Positions 1-10,999 of a stretch of 64,000 bases of DNA are shown here, in pieces (positions within the stretch are counted from its first letter, which is position 1; each line of letters opens with the position of its first letter). The DNA lies in assembly GCA_026873275.1 (NCBI GenBank), contig JANTUC010000009.1, positions 1,798,001 through 1,862,000 of the forward strand. The letters are read 5' to 3'. This DNA comes from Pseudopithomyces maydicus (lineage: Eukaryota > Ascomycota > Dothideomycetes > Pleosporales > Didymosphaeriaceae). The notes under the pieces were generated by a model. That model worked only from the letters and a program-made list of their open reading frames with translations. It searched no databases and had not been told where the DNA came from. Position numbers and translations under genes: made by a program.

Positions 1-2442
1 AGAGCGGACGAGAAGATTACCACCAAGGGGGAAGAAAACATGATCAGGCTCTCGCGTCAGAAATAACACTGTGGAACATCTTCGTGGCTTGTATCAAGGA
101 TTCAAGATGTCGCCCGATGGTGTTCCTCCTCGATGGTGTCGACGAATGTGTGAATACTGCATTCGTGAGAAAGTTTCTTTCGCTTTATGAAGACGGACTG
201 AACGATGAGATGAAGACGTCTTTGAAAATAATTTTCGTCAGTCGGGACATTCGATATCTATACGGCCAGAAAAGGGTTTCTCTTGATCCGGATCATAAGG
301 ACAGCGTCAAGTCGGATATCGAGACTTTTATATCGACTAAGATTACGGAGTTGAGAAAATACGTGGAAATTGACACACCAGCATGCAGGAAACTCAGAAA
401 AACATTGCTATCTCGTTCAGAGGGTACGTTCCTATGGGTTGGATTCGTCATTGAAGAGTTATCCCATAAACGCACGGCTTCTGAAGTTCTCCTCACATTG
501 GAAACCATCCCAAAGGGTTTGCATGCTATCTATAGCCGTGCAATTCTTCAGATCAATGAATCACACCGTGGTTTGGCTTCGAAGATTTTACGCTATGCTA
601 CAGTCGCACTGCGCCAGTTGACCGTGGAGGAGCTGAGTCAAGCAGTAGGGATTCAGCCAACAGAAAATATCGGACTGGAAGAATTAGCACTAAACCACAT
701 CAAAAATTGCGGCCAGCTCCTTGTTTTGAAGGACAGGAGGATAAGTCTGATTCATCAATCGGTTCGTGATTATCTTCTTCGTCCGGATATAGACCCAAAT
801 ACTGTTCTGGAACAGTTCAGAGTGAAAGAAGAATCAGCACACTCTGAGATAGCACAAGTCTGTCTACAATCCTTGTTTGTAGGGGAAACAGATCAGGGAA
901 AACTCCAAGGTGAATTTTTACAAAACGAAATCAGATGTCACAACCAGCACTATGATGATTCGGGGGCAGATATGCTCCATGATTACGCTTCGCGTGCCTG
1001 GTGTAGTCATGTCAAGAATGCGGGAAGTATGGGGTTGACGCTTCTCGCACCCTTTGAGCTTCAACTGGACCGAAACAACGATAATAAATACTGCCTGAAA
1101 ACTGGGCTTCGCCTCGATTATTTCAAAAGCTCATTTCATATGACTAGGTTGAATCTGTTCTGCGCTCGTGGAATAACATCCTGGGTTCGGGAAAAAATTA
1201 CAAGAAGAAAGGAAAAGCTTCTAATTGGGCATTCCAAGAGACGAGCCACTCAAGAGTACTATGAGGCACTTCATACTGCATCGATGTTTGGCCAAGAAGA
1301 GGTCGTAGAGTTACTACTTGAGCTCGGAGCGAACCCTGGTCGATCAAGGAAGCTTTCTATCCTTGAAAAGATCACATTGCTAGGCCCACGAATGGGGTTT
1401 CTTGACTTTGGATCAAGAGCAGATAACAATCCGAGCTTCGCGCATTTGCATCATATTGACAACCAGTCGAAACCAATTTTAGTGACGGCATTGTTGCTGG
1501 GTCACACCAAGGTCGTTGAAACCTTACTCAGGGCGGGTGCACAAATATCAGAAACTGATTCTTCCGGGAAAACCGCACTTCATTGGGCAGCGACTCGTGG
1601 ATATGCTCAGCTTGTTCAGATATTCATTGACTTTGGTGCAGGTAAGATTTTGTGTACAGCCTAGGCTTCAAGTGAAGACCTATTGTGGTTATTGATGACT
1701 AATGGAATAGATATCGATGCTACCGATTATCGAGGAGAAACCGCCTTGCACTATGCCTTATGGCCTTATCATAGGAAAGAGATCGTGGATATCCTTCTGA
1801 AAAATAAAGCCAATATCTTCGAGTGCGTCCTTTACAAATTAGCAGATCCCAACTCGTTTTCTTATGTGGATACTTGCGGCATGGGACCATACATCGCACA
1901 AAGATTGTTGCAACATGTACCGAACAAATTTCAAATAAGAAGGGAACTCCAGGATTGCCTAATAAAAGCCATCAGTTGTTGGAATTTTCGAATGGCACAG
2001 CTGCTCGTTGAGAATGGTGCAACATTCGATGCCGGAGACTACCCGGGCATACCATCTCCGTTACATGCCAGTGTTCAATTGCAAGACCATGAACTAATTA
2101 AAGCGTGCCTCCAGGGGAAAGTGGCAATTGATGAGAAACTCAATGGTATTACACCATTGTATTTCGCAACTTGGATTGGTGACGAGGCCATTGTTCAGCT
2201 TCTCTTGGATTCCTACGCTTACCCAAACTGTGACAACAATATAAAGACAATTGGACGCAAGGCAAGCAAATGGACAGGCGGTATACGGAGGAGTGGAGTT
2301 GAAAGCAACGATCCTGGAACAACCGCACTTCACGCTGCGATATTGCGTAATCATGAATCAATAGCCCGACTTCTAGTCAAACGTGGTGCTACTGTACATG
2401 CGACCTGCATACATGGCCACTCTTCACTCTGTTTCGCCGAAG
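1..2442 (+). pseudogene. NACHT-ankyrin (NLR-like) protein, 5' part, interrupted
   Basis: The reading frame is open from the left edge, so the N-terminus and the P-loop lie outside the window. The first visible motif is a Walker-B-like MVFLLDGVDEC, as in NACHT/STAND NTPases. A helical region follows, then ankyrin repeats from about nt 1255 (for example GKTALHWAATRGYAQLVQIF). An in-frame TAG at 1662-1664 interrupts the repeats, and the same frame continues with more repeats to 2442; a CAG to TAG change by RIP would explain the stop. At 2442 the last repeat is cut after residues CFAE by transposon sequence and resumes at 20069. Such proteins usually act as cytoplasmic sensors in fungal nonself recognition. 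That role comes from the family, and this copy is almost certainly dead. Confidence 0.85.
2430..2442 (+). repeat. Left copy of 13-bp direct repeat at insertion edge
   Basis: TGTTTCGCCGAAG occurs here and again at 20069-20081, the two points where the ankyrin coding sequence breaks off and resumes. It may be a target-site duplication or microhomology used in joining. At 13 bp it is longer than the 4-6 bp made by LTR elements, so it does not belong to any of the three LTR events inside the block. Confidence 0.8.
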
Positions 2443-2652
2443 GCTTTTCGATGCGGAGCCGTTAGGTTGCATTAGTTCTAGAGGGTGAATATCTTTATTA
2501 ATTAATAACCTCTACCTATTATTATTATTTTTTTACCACCTTTAGAGCTAAGAGCTTATTTATTTATTTAATATTATATTAAATAATCCTAATTATAGTT
2601 TCCCTTTACTTATAATTTAAGTAATTTATATTAGAATCTTTAGTAAGGTTAC
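2443..2652. other. AT-rich decayed DNA left of the old Gypsy element
   Basis: The first 40 or so bases have ordinary composition; then the sequence becomes strongly AT-rich. It ends in GTTAC, the target duplication of the element at 2653. No gene is recognised. Together with 9875-10222 and 18129-20068 it forms the oldest layer of the insertion, about 2.5 kb if rejoined. Confidence 0.6.
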
Positions 2653-3146
2653 TATTACGGCTGTTACGCCGTAACAGGATAACGATCATCATAACTAGGA
2701 TAATAAGGACTAATAGGAGTTGAGTGTAAGTAGTAAGTAGGCTTATTATAATAACCTATTTAGTTATAGCTATAGGTTAAATGCGGAGTATAATATAAAT
2801 ACGTAATAAGGATTATATAGTGGCTCTACAGCTCTATAACTTTATAAACTTTATAACTTATAAAGCCTATAAAGTCTATAGAGCCTATAGAGCTAGTTTA
2901 TATTTATAAGTATATAATAATAATTATTTATTTTAGATAGTCCTTATTATTAATTTTTAATTTAGTTCTACTATACCTTGCTTTTATAGTAAAGATTATT
3001 ATTAAATATTTAGTAATAACAACCTTATTATATTAATTAATATATAATTTATATAACTTCTACTTACCTATCCGCTCCTCTTAATTTACTATACCCTAAA
3101 TATATATATCTTTGGTTTACGGGACTATAAAATATATTTTATAATA
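2653..3146 (+). repeat. 5' LTR of RIP-degraded Gypsy family A
   Basis: It aligns over its full 494 bp with 9376-9869, mostly with transition differences. It starts TATTACGGC (TGTTACGGC before RIP) and ends in TATAATA. It is more heavily mutated at its 3' end than the 3' LTR. Confidence 0.85.
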
Positions 3147-5929
3147 TTTTAATAATCGTGTTCTAAGAATAATTTACTAATATATATTAAGTTATAACTA
3201 ATAATAGCTTCTATACCTATTAAGTTTAATTTATTAGATAATACTGACTAGGCCTAGCTTAAAAAATATATTATATTTTTAAATAAAAAAAGGACAGTAT
3301 AAAAAGAAACTTATAATAAGCTCTATGCGTAAATTAAGGTATTATTAAAAGAAAAGAAAAATAGGGCTAGCACTATACTAAAGAAGTAAATTAAAAAAAT
3401 AGAGTTTTATATAACTAGCTAACCATTAAAGCTGGTTAAATTAAAGAAGTTTAATAGAATAAAGAGTAAGTTAAAAGGATTCTTAGCTAGTATAGCCTTA
3501 TATATAAATTTTAATAGGAGTTACCTAGAAGATAATAAATAGAAGATAATATATATTATTATATACTTTACCGGCAAAGTAATAGATTAGTTTAATAATT
3601 ATTTAATAGATTATTAAGTTAATAAGACTAATAATTAGAAGACCGAAACTAACCTAATCTTTAATAATTATAATTACTTTATATAAAAACTTAAATAAAT
3701 CTTTAATAATATAGATGCAGAACATATAGCTAAAAAAAATTTTTAAAATTTTAATAAATTAAATTAGTAGCCACTTATATATTAATATTTAAGTAAGTAG
3801 CTAATAAGGTTTAAAATTAAAAAGAGTGTAGATTAATAACTAGATTTTATAAGAAACTTAAGTTAGATATCTAATATAAAATAATTAAAATAGAGAAACT
3901 AATAATATTATTAGCTATAATTAAATAAGTAGTCTAGATTAATAATAAATTATTCCTTTAGAAATAAAATAATAAAAGAGGAAATAGGTATAGCGTAAAT
4001 AGCTATATTAAGAAAAATTATAATTATAGGGATCCTATAGTATTAGATACTAATAAAGACAGTAAAAAACTATAAAAAAAGAACTTTAAAAAAAAAAGCA
4101 GCGTAAAAAAAGCGCTTATTTTAACTATAATAAAAAAGGCTATATAGCTAGGAATTATTTAAGTAGAAATTAGAATTCTATTAATAAAAGTTTAAAAAAG
4201 ATACTAAGAGAGATAGATCTAAAAAATAAAAAAAGAAACTAGTTAATAATAAAGAGTACTAAGCTTTATATTAAGCTAAATACTTAGATAATATATATAT
4301 TAGTTATATAAAAAGTAAAAAGGATATAAAATATTAGCCTAAAAAAAGCTAGCTATTATAAAAGAAAAGATACTCTAATAGTTAATAGAAGAATAGAATA
4401 TATAAATTCTAGAAACTTTTAAGGTATTAGTAAGTAACTTAAAGAAAGAAGAACTAGAGGACTTAAAGAATAAATTTAATAAATTTATAAAAACGCCCTT
4501 TTAATCTATATTTAAGAATAAAGAATCTTTTTTTATTATTAGTATAGGAAAAGTTGTTAACGCCTATAAAGAATATAAGATTTAAAAAGACTAAATTTCT
4601 TTAACTTAAGGAACTAGTTTAAAAAACTACCTAATTAGTATACTTTTAGAAAACTAAAAAGAAAATTAAAAAATAAAAATTTTATAAAAAAGGATTACCG
4701 CCGAAATCTATTTATAAAATATATAAGGATTAGAAGGTAAAGTACTTATAGAATATAAAATTTACCTATTTTATAAAATAGGTAGAATAAAATATAGTCT
4801 TAGCTGATAAAATACTTAACCCTATAAAATAGAAGTAGGTAGTATATAAGGTTAAATAGATAGATAAAGCGTATATATTTAAAATTCTAGTAAAATATTA
4901 AATACTAATCTCTAATAAATAGGAAATTAAAGGAATCTAAAAAGTCTAAAATAATAACTCTTATATATTTCTAACTTATCCTATATACTATAAGCTAATA
5001 TAGGTATTATATATTATACTAGAATACTTAATATATTAAAGGTTAAAAAAAAGTATTAAGTATACTTAATATAAGTGGCTAAGGACCTGTATATAGATAT
5101 AATCCTTTAAGAAGATATTTATAGATAATATTTATTTAAGAAATATAATAAATATCTTATTATAGAACTAGGCCTACTACTACTAATAGAATATATTATA
5201 AAATAGTAATAGTATAAGTACCTAAAAAATAAGTATTTAAAGTATATAAATAAAAAAATCCAGATAAAATATTAACTTAAAGGGAAAGAAGCCCTTAAGG
5301 GAATATAAAAACTATATATAATAATTTAAGTAAGGTATTATAAGCAACCTATTAGGGTAATAATTAATAATAGAGTAATAAAGAATTTTATTTTAAAGAA
5401 ATTTATAGAGCAGTAGAGGCTCCTATATATAAATAAAATAGAGAAATAGACTCTATATAATATAGAGAGACTTCTATTTACGGAATAAATACACCTTAAA
5501 ATAAAACTAGGAACCTTTACTATAGATAAATTAATTATTAATAATTTAATAATAAATTTAGTAGCGATTAACAACTAATAGAAAGTAATTTTAAAAATAT
5601 TATAATTAAATTAAGTTAATCTAATTATCTGGTAGAACATTAAAATAGTTAAATACTTAAAAAAATTAATTATATCTACTAAGGATAAATAATAGGTCCC
5701 TAAAGAATATAGCGAATATAAAAAAATATTCTATAAACTAGAAAGGTATCTACCTAAATATATAAAATAGAATTATAAAATTAACCTTAAACTAAGAAAG
5801 TAACTAACTTAAAGTAAAGTTTATAAAATAATAGAGGCAGAGGGGATATTATTAAGAAATATATTAAAATAAATTTAGAAAGAAAATATATTTAGCCTTT
5901 TTACTTATTAGTAGTATATAGAGTAACCT

Positions 5930-6303
5930 TTATTAATAAAAAGGATAACCCTAAACCCCGTTTCTATATAAATTTCTAGAAAATAAATAATATAATTATT
6001 AAAGATTAATACCCTCTACTTAGAATTAATAAGTTATAAAATAAGCTAAAGTTAGTTAAGATCTTTACTAAATTTAATATAAAAAATATATATTATTAAA
6101 TTAGAATAAAAGAAGGCGAGGAATAAAAAATAGTTTTTAAGATTAAATTTAAACTCTTTAAATACCTAATTATATCTTTTAGGTTATCTAATACGCCAGC
6201 AGTTTTCCAACAATAAATTAATACTATACTAAGAGAATACCTAAGGGAGTACACTATAATATATCTAAATAATATTATTATCTACTCTAATAAGGAGGAA
6301 GAT
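5930..6303 (+). pseudogene. Reverse transcriptase relic of Gypsy family A
   Basis: In one frame, read across many stops, the residues follow the Gypsy reverse transcriptase order: KKDNPKPRFYI, KD-YPLLRI, FTKFNIK, IRIKEGEE, SNTPAVFQQ and YLNNIIIYS. Each differs from the consensus in the direction expected from C-to-T and G-to-A changes. Fainter integrase- and chromodomain-like text seems to continue to about 8530, but I would not rely on it. Confidence 0.75.
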
Positions 6304-9300
6304 TACTTAAAGTATATATAAAAAGTATTTTAAAAAATTAAAGAAGTAAAGCTCTATCTTAAACTAAAAAAGTATAAATTCTATATAAAGAAAACAACCT
6401 ACCTAGAATTTATAATTAAACTAAGAAAACTCAACATTAAACCTATTAAAATATAAAAGATTTAAAATTAGAGCTAATTAAAAAAACTATTAAATATTTA
6501 ATCCTTTATAAGATTTTATAACTACTGCCAAAAATTTATACCCTATTAATTAAAAATAACCCAGCCACTTATAAATCTCACTAAAAAAATATCCCTTTTA
6601 AATAAATAAAAAAATACTAAGAAGTAATATAAAAGCTTAAAAAGGAATTTTTAAAATTCCCTATACTATAAACCTTTAACCTAACAAGGCCTATATTTCT
6701 AGAAATTAATATATTAAACTATATAATAAGCATATACCTTATACAGCAAAATCTAAAGGACAATATAAAATATTTAATAAAATACTATTCCTAGAAAATA
6801 ATATCTATAAAACTTAACTATCCTATTTATAATAAAAAGCTACTAATAATAATAGATACCTTTAAAATTTAATAAACCTACTTATAAGGCGTAAAATTCT
6901 AAATACTAGTATTTTTAGATTATAAAAACCTTATAGAATTTATAAGAAATTAAACCTTAAGCCTAAGATAAATAAAATAGACTTAGTAATTATTAATATT
7001 TAATTTTAAGATTATCTATATTTAAGAAATAAAGAACCTATAAGCTAATATATTAAGCTAGAAACTAGACTTATAAGAGAAGGCTACAGTCTCTAAAGTA
7101 TTATTATAATTTAATATAAATAGCATAATAATTTATAATATATTAAAACTTATAGCCACCTTAGAATTAGGGCCTAATAAATAGATAGAATAGATTTAAA
7201 AGAAAACAGTAATAAGTAATAAAGATATTAATTACCTACCTAATAGATCCACCTATAAAAATAAAATATATAAAATTTTTAAATAAACTTTTATCCCAGC
7301 AAAAATTTAATAAGAATTTATATAAAGATTCTATAAATCGCTAGTATATAATTACTAAGATATTAAATAGATCTTAAAAAGACTTATATAAAAATACTAC
7401 TTCCTACAAGTAAGATAGATAGTTACTAAAGTCTTATAAAACTATACTAATTATTATAGAAATAAGCCAGAACACTATACGCTATATAAATAATTATAAT
7501 TAATAAAGATTTTAAAACGGCTATAAGATATAATTACTATAAATTTTATTATATAGCTACTGAAATTTTAAGACTTAAAAAATAAAATTAAGTATAATAG
7601 AATAATAGTTATTATTAATAAGACTACTAAGTATAGATACTTTATATTATATAAAGAAATTAATAAGGCAGAATATATAATATTTTAGTTCTTATCTATA
7701 GTAGTAGCCCAACATAGGATACTAAATAAAATTATTATTAATAAAAACGTTAAATTTACCTTAAAGCTATAGTAAACTATAATAAGCCTAATAAGTATTA
7801 AATATAATATATTTACGGTATACCATCTACAGATAAATAAATAAACTAAATAAATAAATTAAATAGTAAAATAATATCTCTAATATTACTTAAATTACTA
7901 ATAAAATAACTAAGTAAACCTATTACTAATAACTTAATTAGCGTATAATAGCTTATAATATAATATAATAGGAGTAACACTATTTTTTATAAACTATAGA
8001 TTTAACCTAACGGCTTACTAAGCCCTTAAAATAATAAAATTCTAAAATTTAAATAGTAAAGTATAGGTAAAAGAGATTAAAGAAAATTATAATTAATTAT
8101 AATAAAATATAGTTTTTCTATACAATAAAATAGGGAAATATTATAATTAAAAGTATAAAACTCCGCTAGCGCTAAAAAAAGAGAAGAAAATTTAATTATT
8201 ATAAAAAAATATTGCTAGTAAAAGACCCTTAAATAAACTAAATTACTTAAAAATTAAATTATATAAGATTATAGAGCAGATCACTCTAGTAACTTTTAAA
8301 TTATAATTATTAAGTAATATAAAAATACACCTAGTATTTTATATAGCGTTATTAAAGAAAGTACCCTAAAATATATAATTAGCGGTTTATAAAGCAGAAA
8401 CCTATAGTAACTAATAAAAAGAATAGAAGGTAGTAAAGATTATAAGTTATAAATTTATAAATAAGAAAGACTACTATAAGATAGTATAAAAAGGTAAAGA
8501 TAAAAAAAAATCTATAAAATAATATATAGGAGCTAGAAAAGAATCTTAACTACTTTAAGTTATTAAAGGAGTTTTAGCTAAACTAATCTTATAAAGAAAA
8601 TTTAATAATATTAAATTTAAGTTAAGAATACTTAGCTAGAACTTAAAAGAATTATTAATACTAATAAAGGTGTAAGCGTTACTTAAAGCACTTACTAAAA
8701 GATTTTTTTAGGGCTATTCTATTAGCTTATAGCCCTTAATTCTATTTTTTTATAATTTAGTTCTACCTCTAAAGCAGTAGATTAATTATTCTTTTACTTA
8801 TTAAAAAACTTCTTCTATTTCTTTAGATAAGCTAATTAGGCTTATATAATAGTTACCTTATTAGCAGCCTTATAGGAATATATAAAAGTAATTTTTATTA
8901 TCTTTTTTTAAGCCTATAGGGCTTCCTTCTATTCTTTTTTAATTTAATTCTAAAACCCTTTAATTGCGGCAAGTTTAGCTTTAACTCTAGTTTATAAATA
9001 ATTAATAAATTATACTAGAAGTAGTAAGCTTAAAGATAAAAAATATAAAAGGAATTATACTATTAAATATAAAGATCCTATTTATGTTATAAGTATTATA
9101 AATATTAGTATATAAATAAAGCTTATAAATTAGTCTCCTAAAAGTATTATAGGGAGAAATAATATAAAAAAGATTATATTTAATATAATAAGAATATAGT
9201 ATCGCGTTAAATTTATAATAAATAATTTTATCAGCCAAAGCGTATCGTTTAAGAGTTTTATAAAAAGATATAAAGGACTATAATTATTTTAAATATAATA

Positions 9301-9375
9301 AGGCCTACCCCGCTAATATAGTAAAATTTTATATTTTAGATAATCTTTAGGCCGAAGACTTAAAAGGGGGGATAA

Positions 9376-9869
9376 TATTATAGCTATTATATTATAATAG
9401 AATAATAATTATTATAACTAAAATAATAAAGACTAATAAGAGTTAAGCGTAAGCAGTAAGTAGGCTTATTATAATAACTTATTTAATTATAGTTATAGGT
9501 TAGATGCGGAGTATAATATAAATATATAATAAGAATTATATAATAACTCTATAGCTCTATAGCTTTATAGGCTTTATAACTTATAAAGCCTATAGAGCTT
9601 ATAGAGCCTATAAAACTAATTTATATTTATAAATATATAATAATAACTGTTTATCTTAAATAATCCTTATTATTAATTTTTAATTTAGTTCTATTATATC
9701 TTGCTTCTATAGTAAAGATTACTATTAAGTATTTAGTAATAATAACCTTATTATATTAATTAATATTTAATTTATATAACTTCTACTTACCTATCCACTC
9801 CTCTTAACTTACTATACCCTAAACGTGCACACCCTTAGTCTACAGGACTATAAAGTGTGCCCCGTAATA
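9376..9869 (+). repeat. 3' LTR of RIP-degraded Gypsy family A
   Basis: It is 494 bp and lies directly downstream of the polypurine tract. Its last 40 or so bases keep GC-rich sequence (GTGTGCCCCG) that is converted to A/T in the 5' LTR. TSD GTTAC follows. Confidence 0.85.
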
Positions 9870-10227
9870 GTTACTAATAATTTTATTAAAAGTTTTATAT
9901 TACTTTTTAATATACCCTCTTTTTTTATTATAATTAATATTATTACTTATAAAGTACTGTCAGTATTAAATAGTAGGGGGGGGAGAAGGGTATATATTTA
10001 TAATATTTTTTTAAAATAGTAAAATAGTGTTAAAACTATAAGGGTAACTAATCTTAGAGGTTAAGGTTAGTTCTTAGGTAAGAATAATTTATAGAAAGGG
10101 AAAGATTATTAACTATATAAGTAAATTAATAGGATAGTTAGTATTAATATTATATATAATACTAAATTAATAAGGGGGCCTAAGTGAATCTAAATAATAG
10201 ATTAATAAATAGGTTAAATATAAATAT
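9870..10227. other. AT-rich decayed DNA between two family A insertions
   Basis: It begins with the TSD GTTAC of the left element and ends with AATAT, the TSD of the solo LTR. It contains a G8 run near 9975. No gene or element is recognised. It is a piece of the older host layer. Confidence 0.6.
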
Positions 10228-10349
10228 TATCACGGGGCACACTCTATAGTCCTATAGACTAAGGGTGTACGCATTAGGGTATAGTAAGTTAAAAGGAGCG
10301 GACGGGTAAGTATAAGTTATATAAATTAAATATTAATTAATATAATAAG

Positions 10350-10971
10350 TGTTACGATCACGACAAGAAACCGTAAGACAGCAGGAAAGAATTACATGCA
10401 GGACGCCAGCGACCAAGGCAAAGGTGATGGTCAGCCATACGCTAGACAGCGGGGCCAGCTAGACGACGCATCACGTGACCGTGATCCCGCCAAGAACGCG
10501 AGATCCCGGGAGCACCAGGTCTTGGCGGGAGCAGAGCAGTTGCTCCCGCTAAGAAGACAGAATTCATGGGAGCAGAGCGATTGCTCCCGTCCGAAGGACA
10601 GGATCTACGGGAGCAAAGGGAGTTGCTCCCGCCAAGCAGACGGAACCTACGGGAGCAGACCGGTAGGTCCGGGGACAGCGAAGGATGGACAGAATGGTAT
10701 ATAGTCTGGGACGCTCTCTGTACATTTCCTATTCTTCGTAGTCAACTTCTTATGTATCTTCGCATACTCGCTCATAGCTAAATCGAAGCTCTTCTTTACA
10801 ACCAAGGATCGTCAGCCTTCACAGAAGATAGTTGTCTTGCTCTCACCAGCAGGATAGGGATATTCGCACCATCAGTTGCCTAACCGTCACTCGACCACTG
10901 AATACCCGCAAGGCTCCTGAGAAGCCTACCTGCCCTCACACGGACCAGGTAAGTAGGAACCCCTTGTAACA
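10350..10971 (+). repeat. 5' LTR of intact Gypsy family B
   Basis: 622 bp with TGTTAC/GTAACA inverted ends. It carries an array of GGGAGCA..TTGCTCCC inverted repeats (10527-10657), then a TATA-like TATATAG at 10698-10704, so the transcription start should lie shortly after. Confidence 0.95.
10527..10657. promoter_or_regulatory. Array of inverted repeats in the LTR upstream of the TATA box
   Basis: Three modules of GGGAGCA, a 6-7 base loop and TTGCTCCC lie at 10527-10547, 10568-10588 and 10609-10630. Their starts are 41 bp apart in each case. A fourth half-site GGGAGCA is at 10651-10657, and TATATAG follows at 10698. The same array recurs in the 3' LTR near 17300-17430. It may be a repeated protein-binding site or an RNA hairpin set. 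Confidence 0.7.
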
Positions 10972-10999
10972 CTTTGACTACCCAAAGGTTCGAGTCGAT

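Larger units (their letters stand above)
2653..9869 (+). mobile_element. RIP-degraded Ty3/Gypsy retrotransposon (family A)
   Basis: This is a 7.2-kb element with two 494-bp LTRs in direct orientation, flanked on both sides by GTTAC (2648-2652 and 9870-9874). A purine-rich tract, AAAAGGGGGG, lies at 9362-9371 just before the 3' LTR. The body is extremely AT-rich and full of TAA/TAG stops. Ghost motifs of Gypsy pol can be read through the stops, including a reverse transcriptase with FTKF, RIKEGEE, a TPA-x-FQQ motif and YLNNIIIYS, the last fitting a YLDD box after G-to-A change. The decay is what RIP does to repeats during the sexual cycle. It is not autonomous. Confidence 0.9.

Noticed and set aside
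5338..5574. Minus-strand ORFs in the AT-rich block (also 9002-9238)
   Set aside because: Ile/Tyr/Leu/Phe-rich text produced by AT richness; no domain, and they oppose the Gypsy relic.
9747..10349. A 600-bp MITE or DNA transposon with about 120-bp terminal inverted repeats
   Set aside because: The inverted pair is explained by the end of the family A 3' LTR facing the first part of an inverted solo LTR; both have their own 5-bp TSDs.
10396..10781. Two ORFs inside the LTR (102 and 71 codons), repeated at 17112-17554
   Set aside because: They follow the GGGAGCA inverted-repeat array and have no protein features; the duplication is just the two LTRs.
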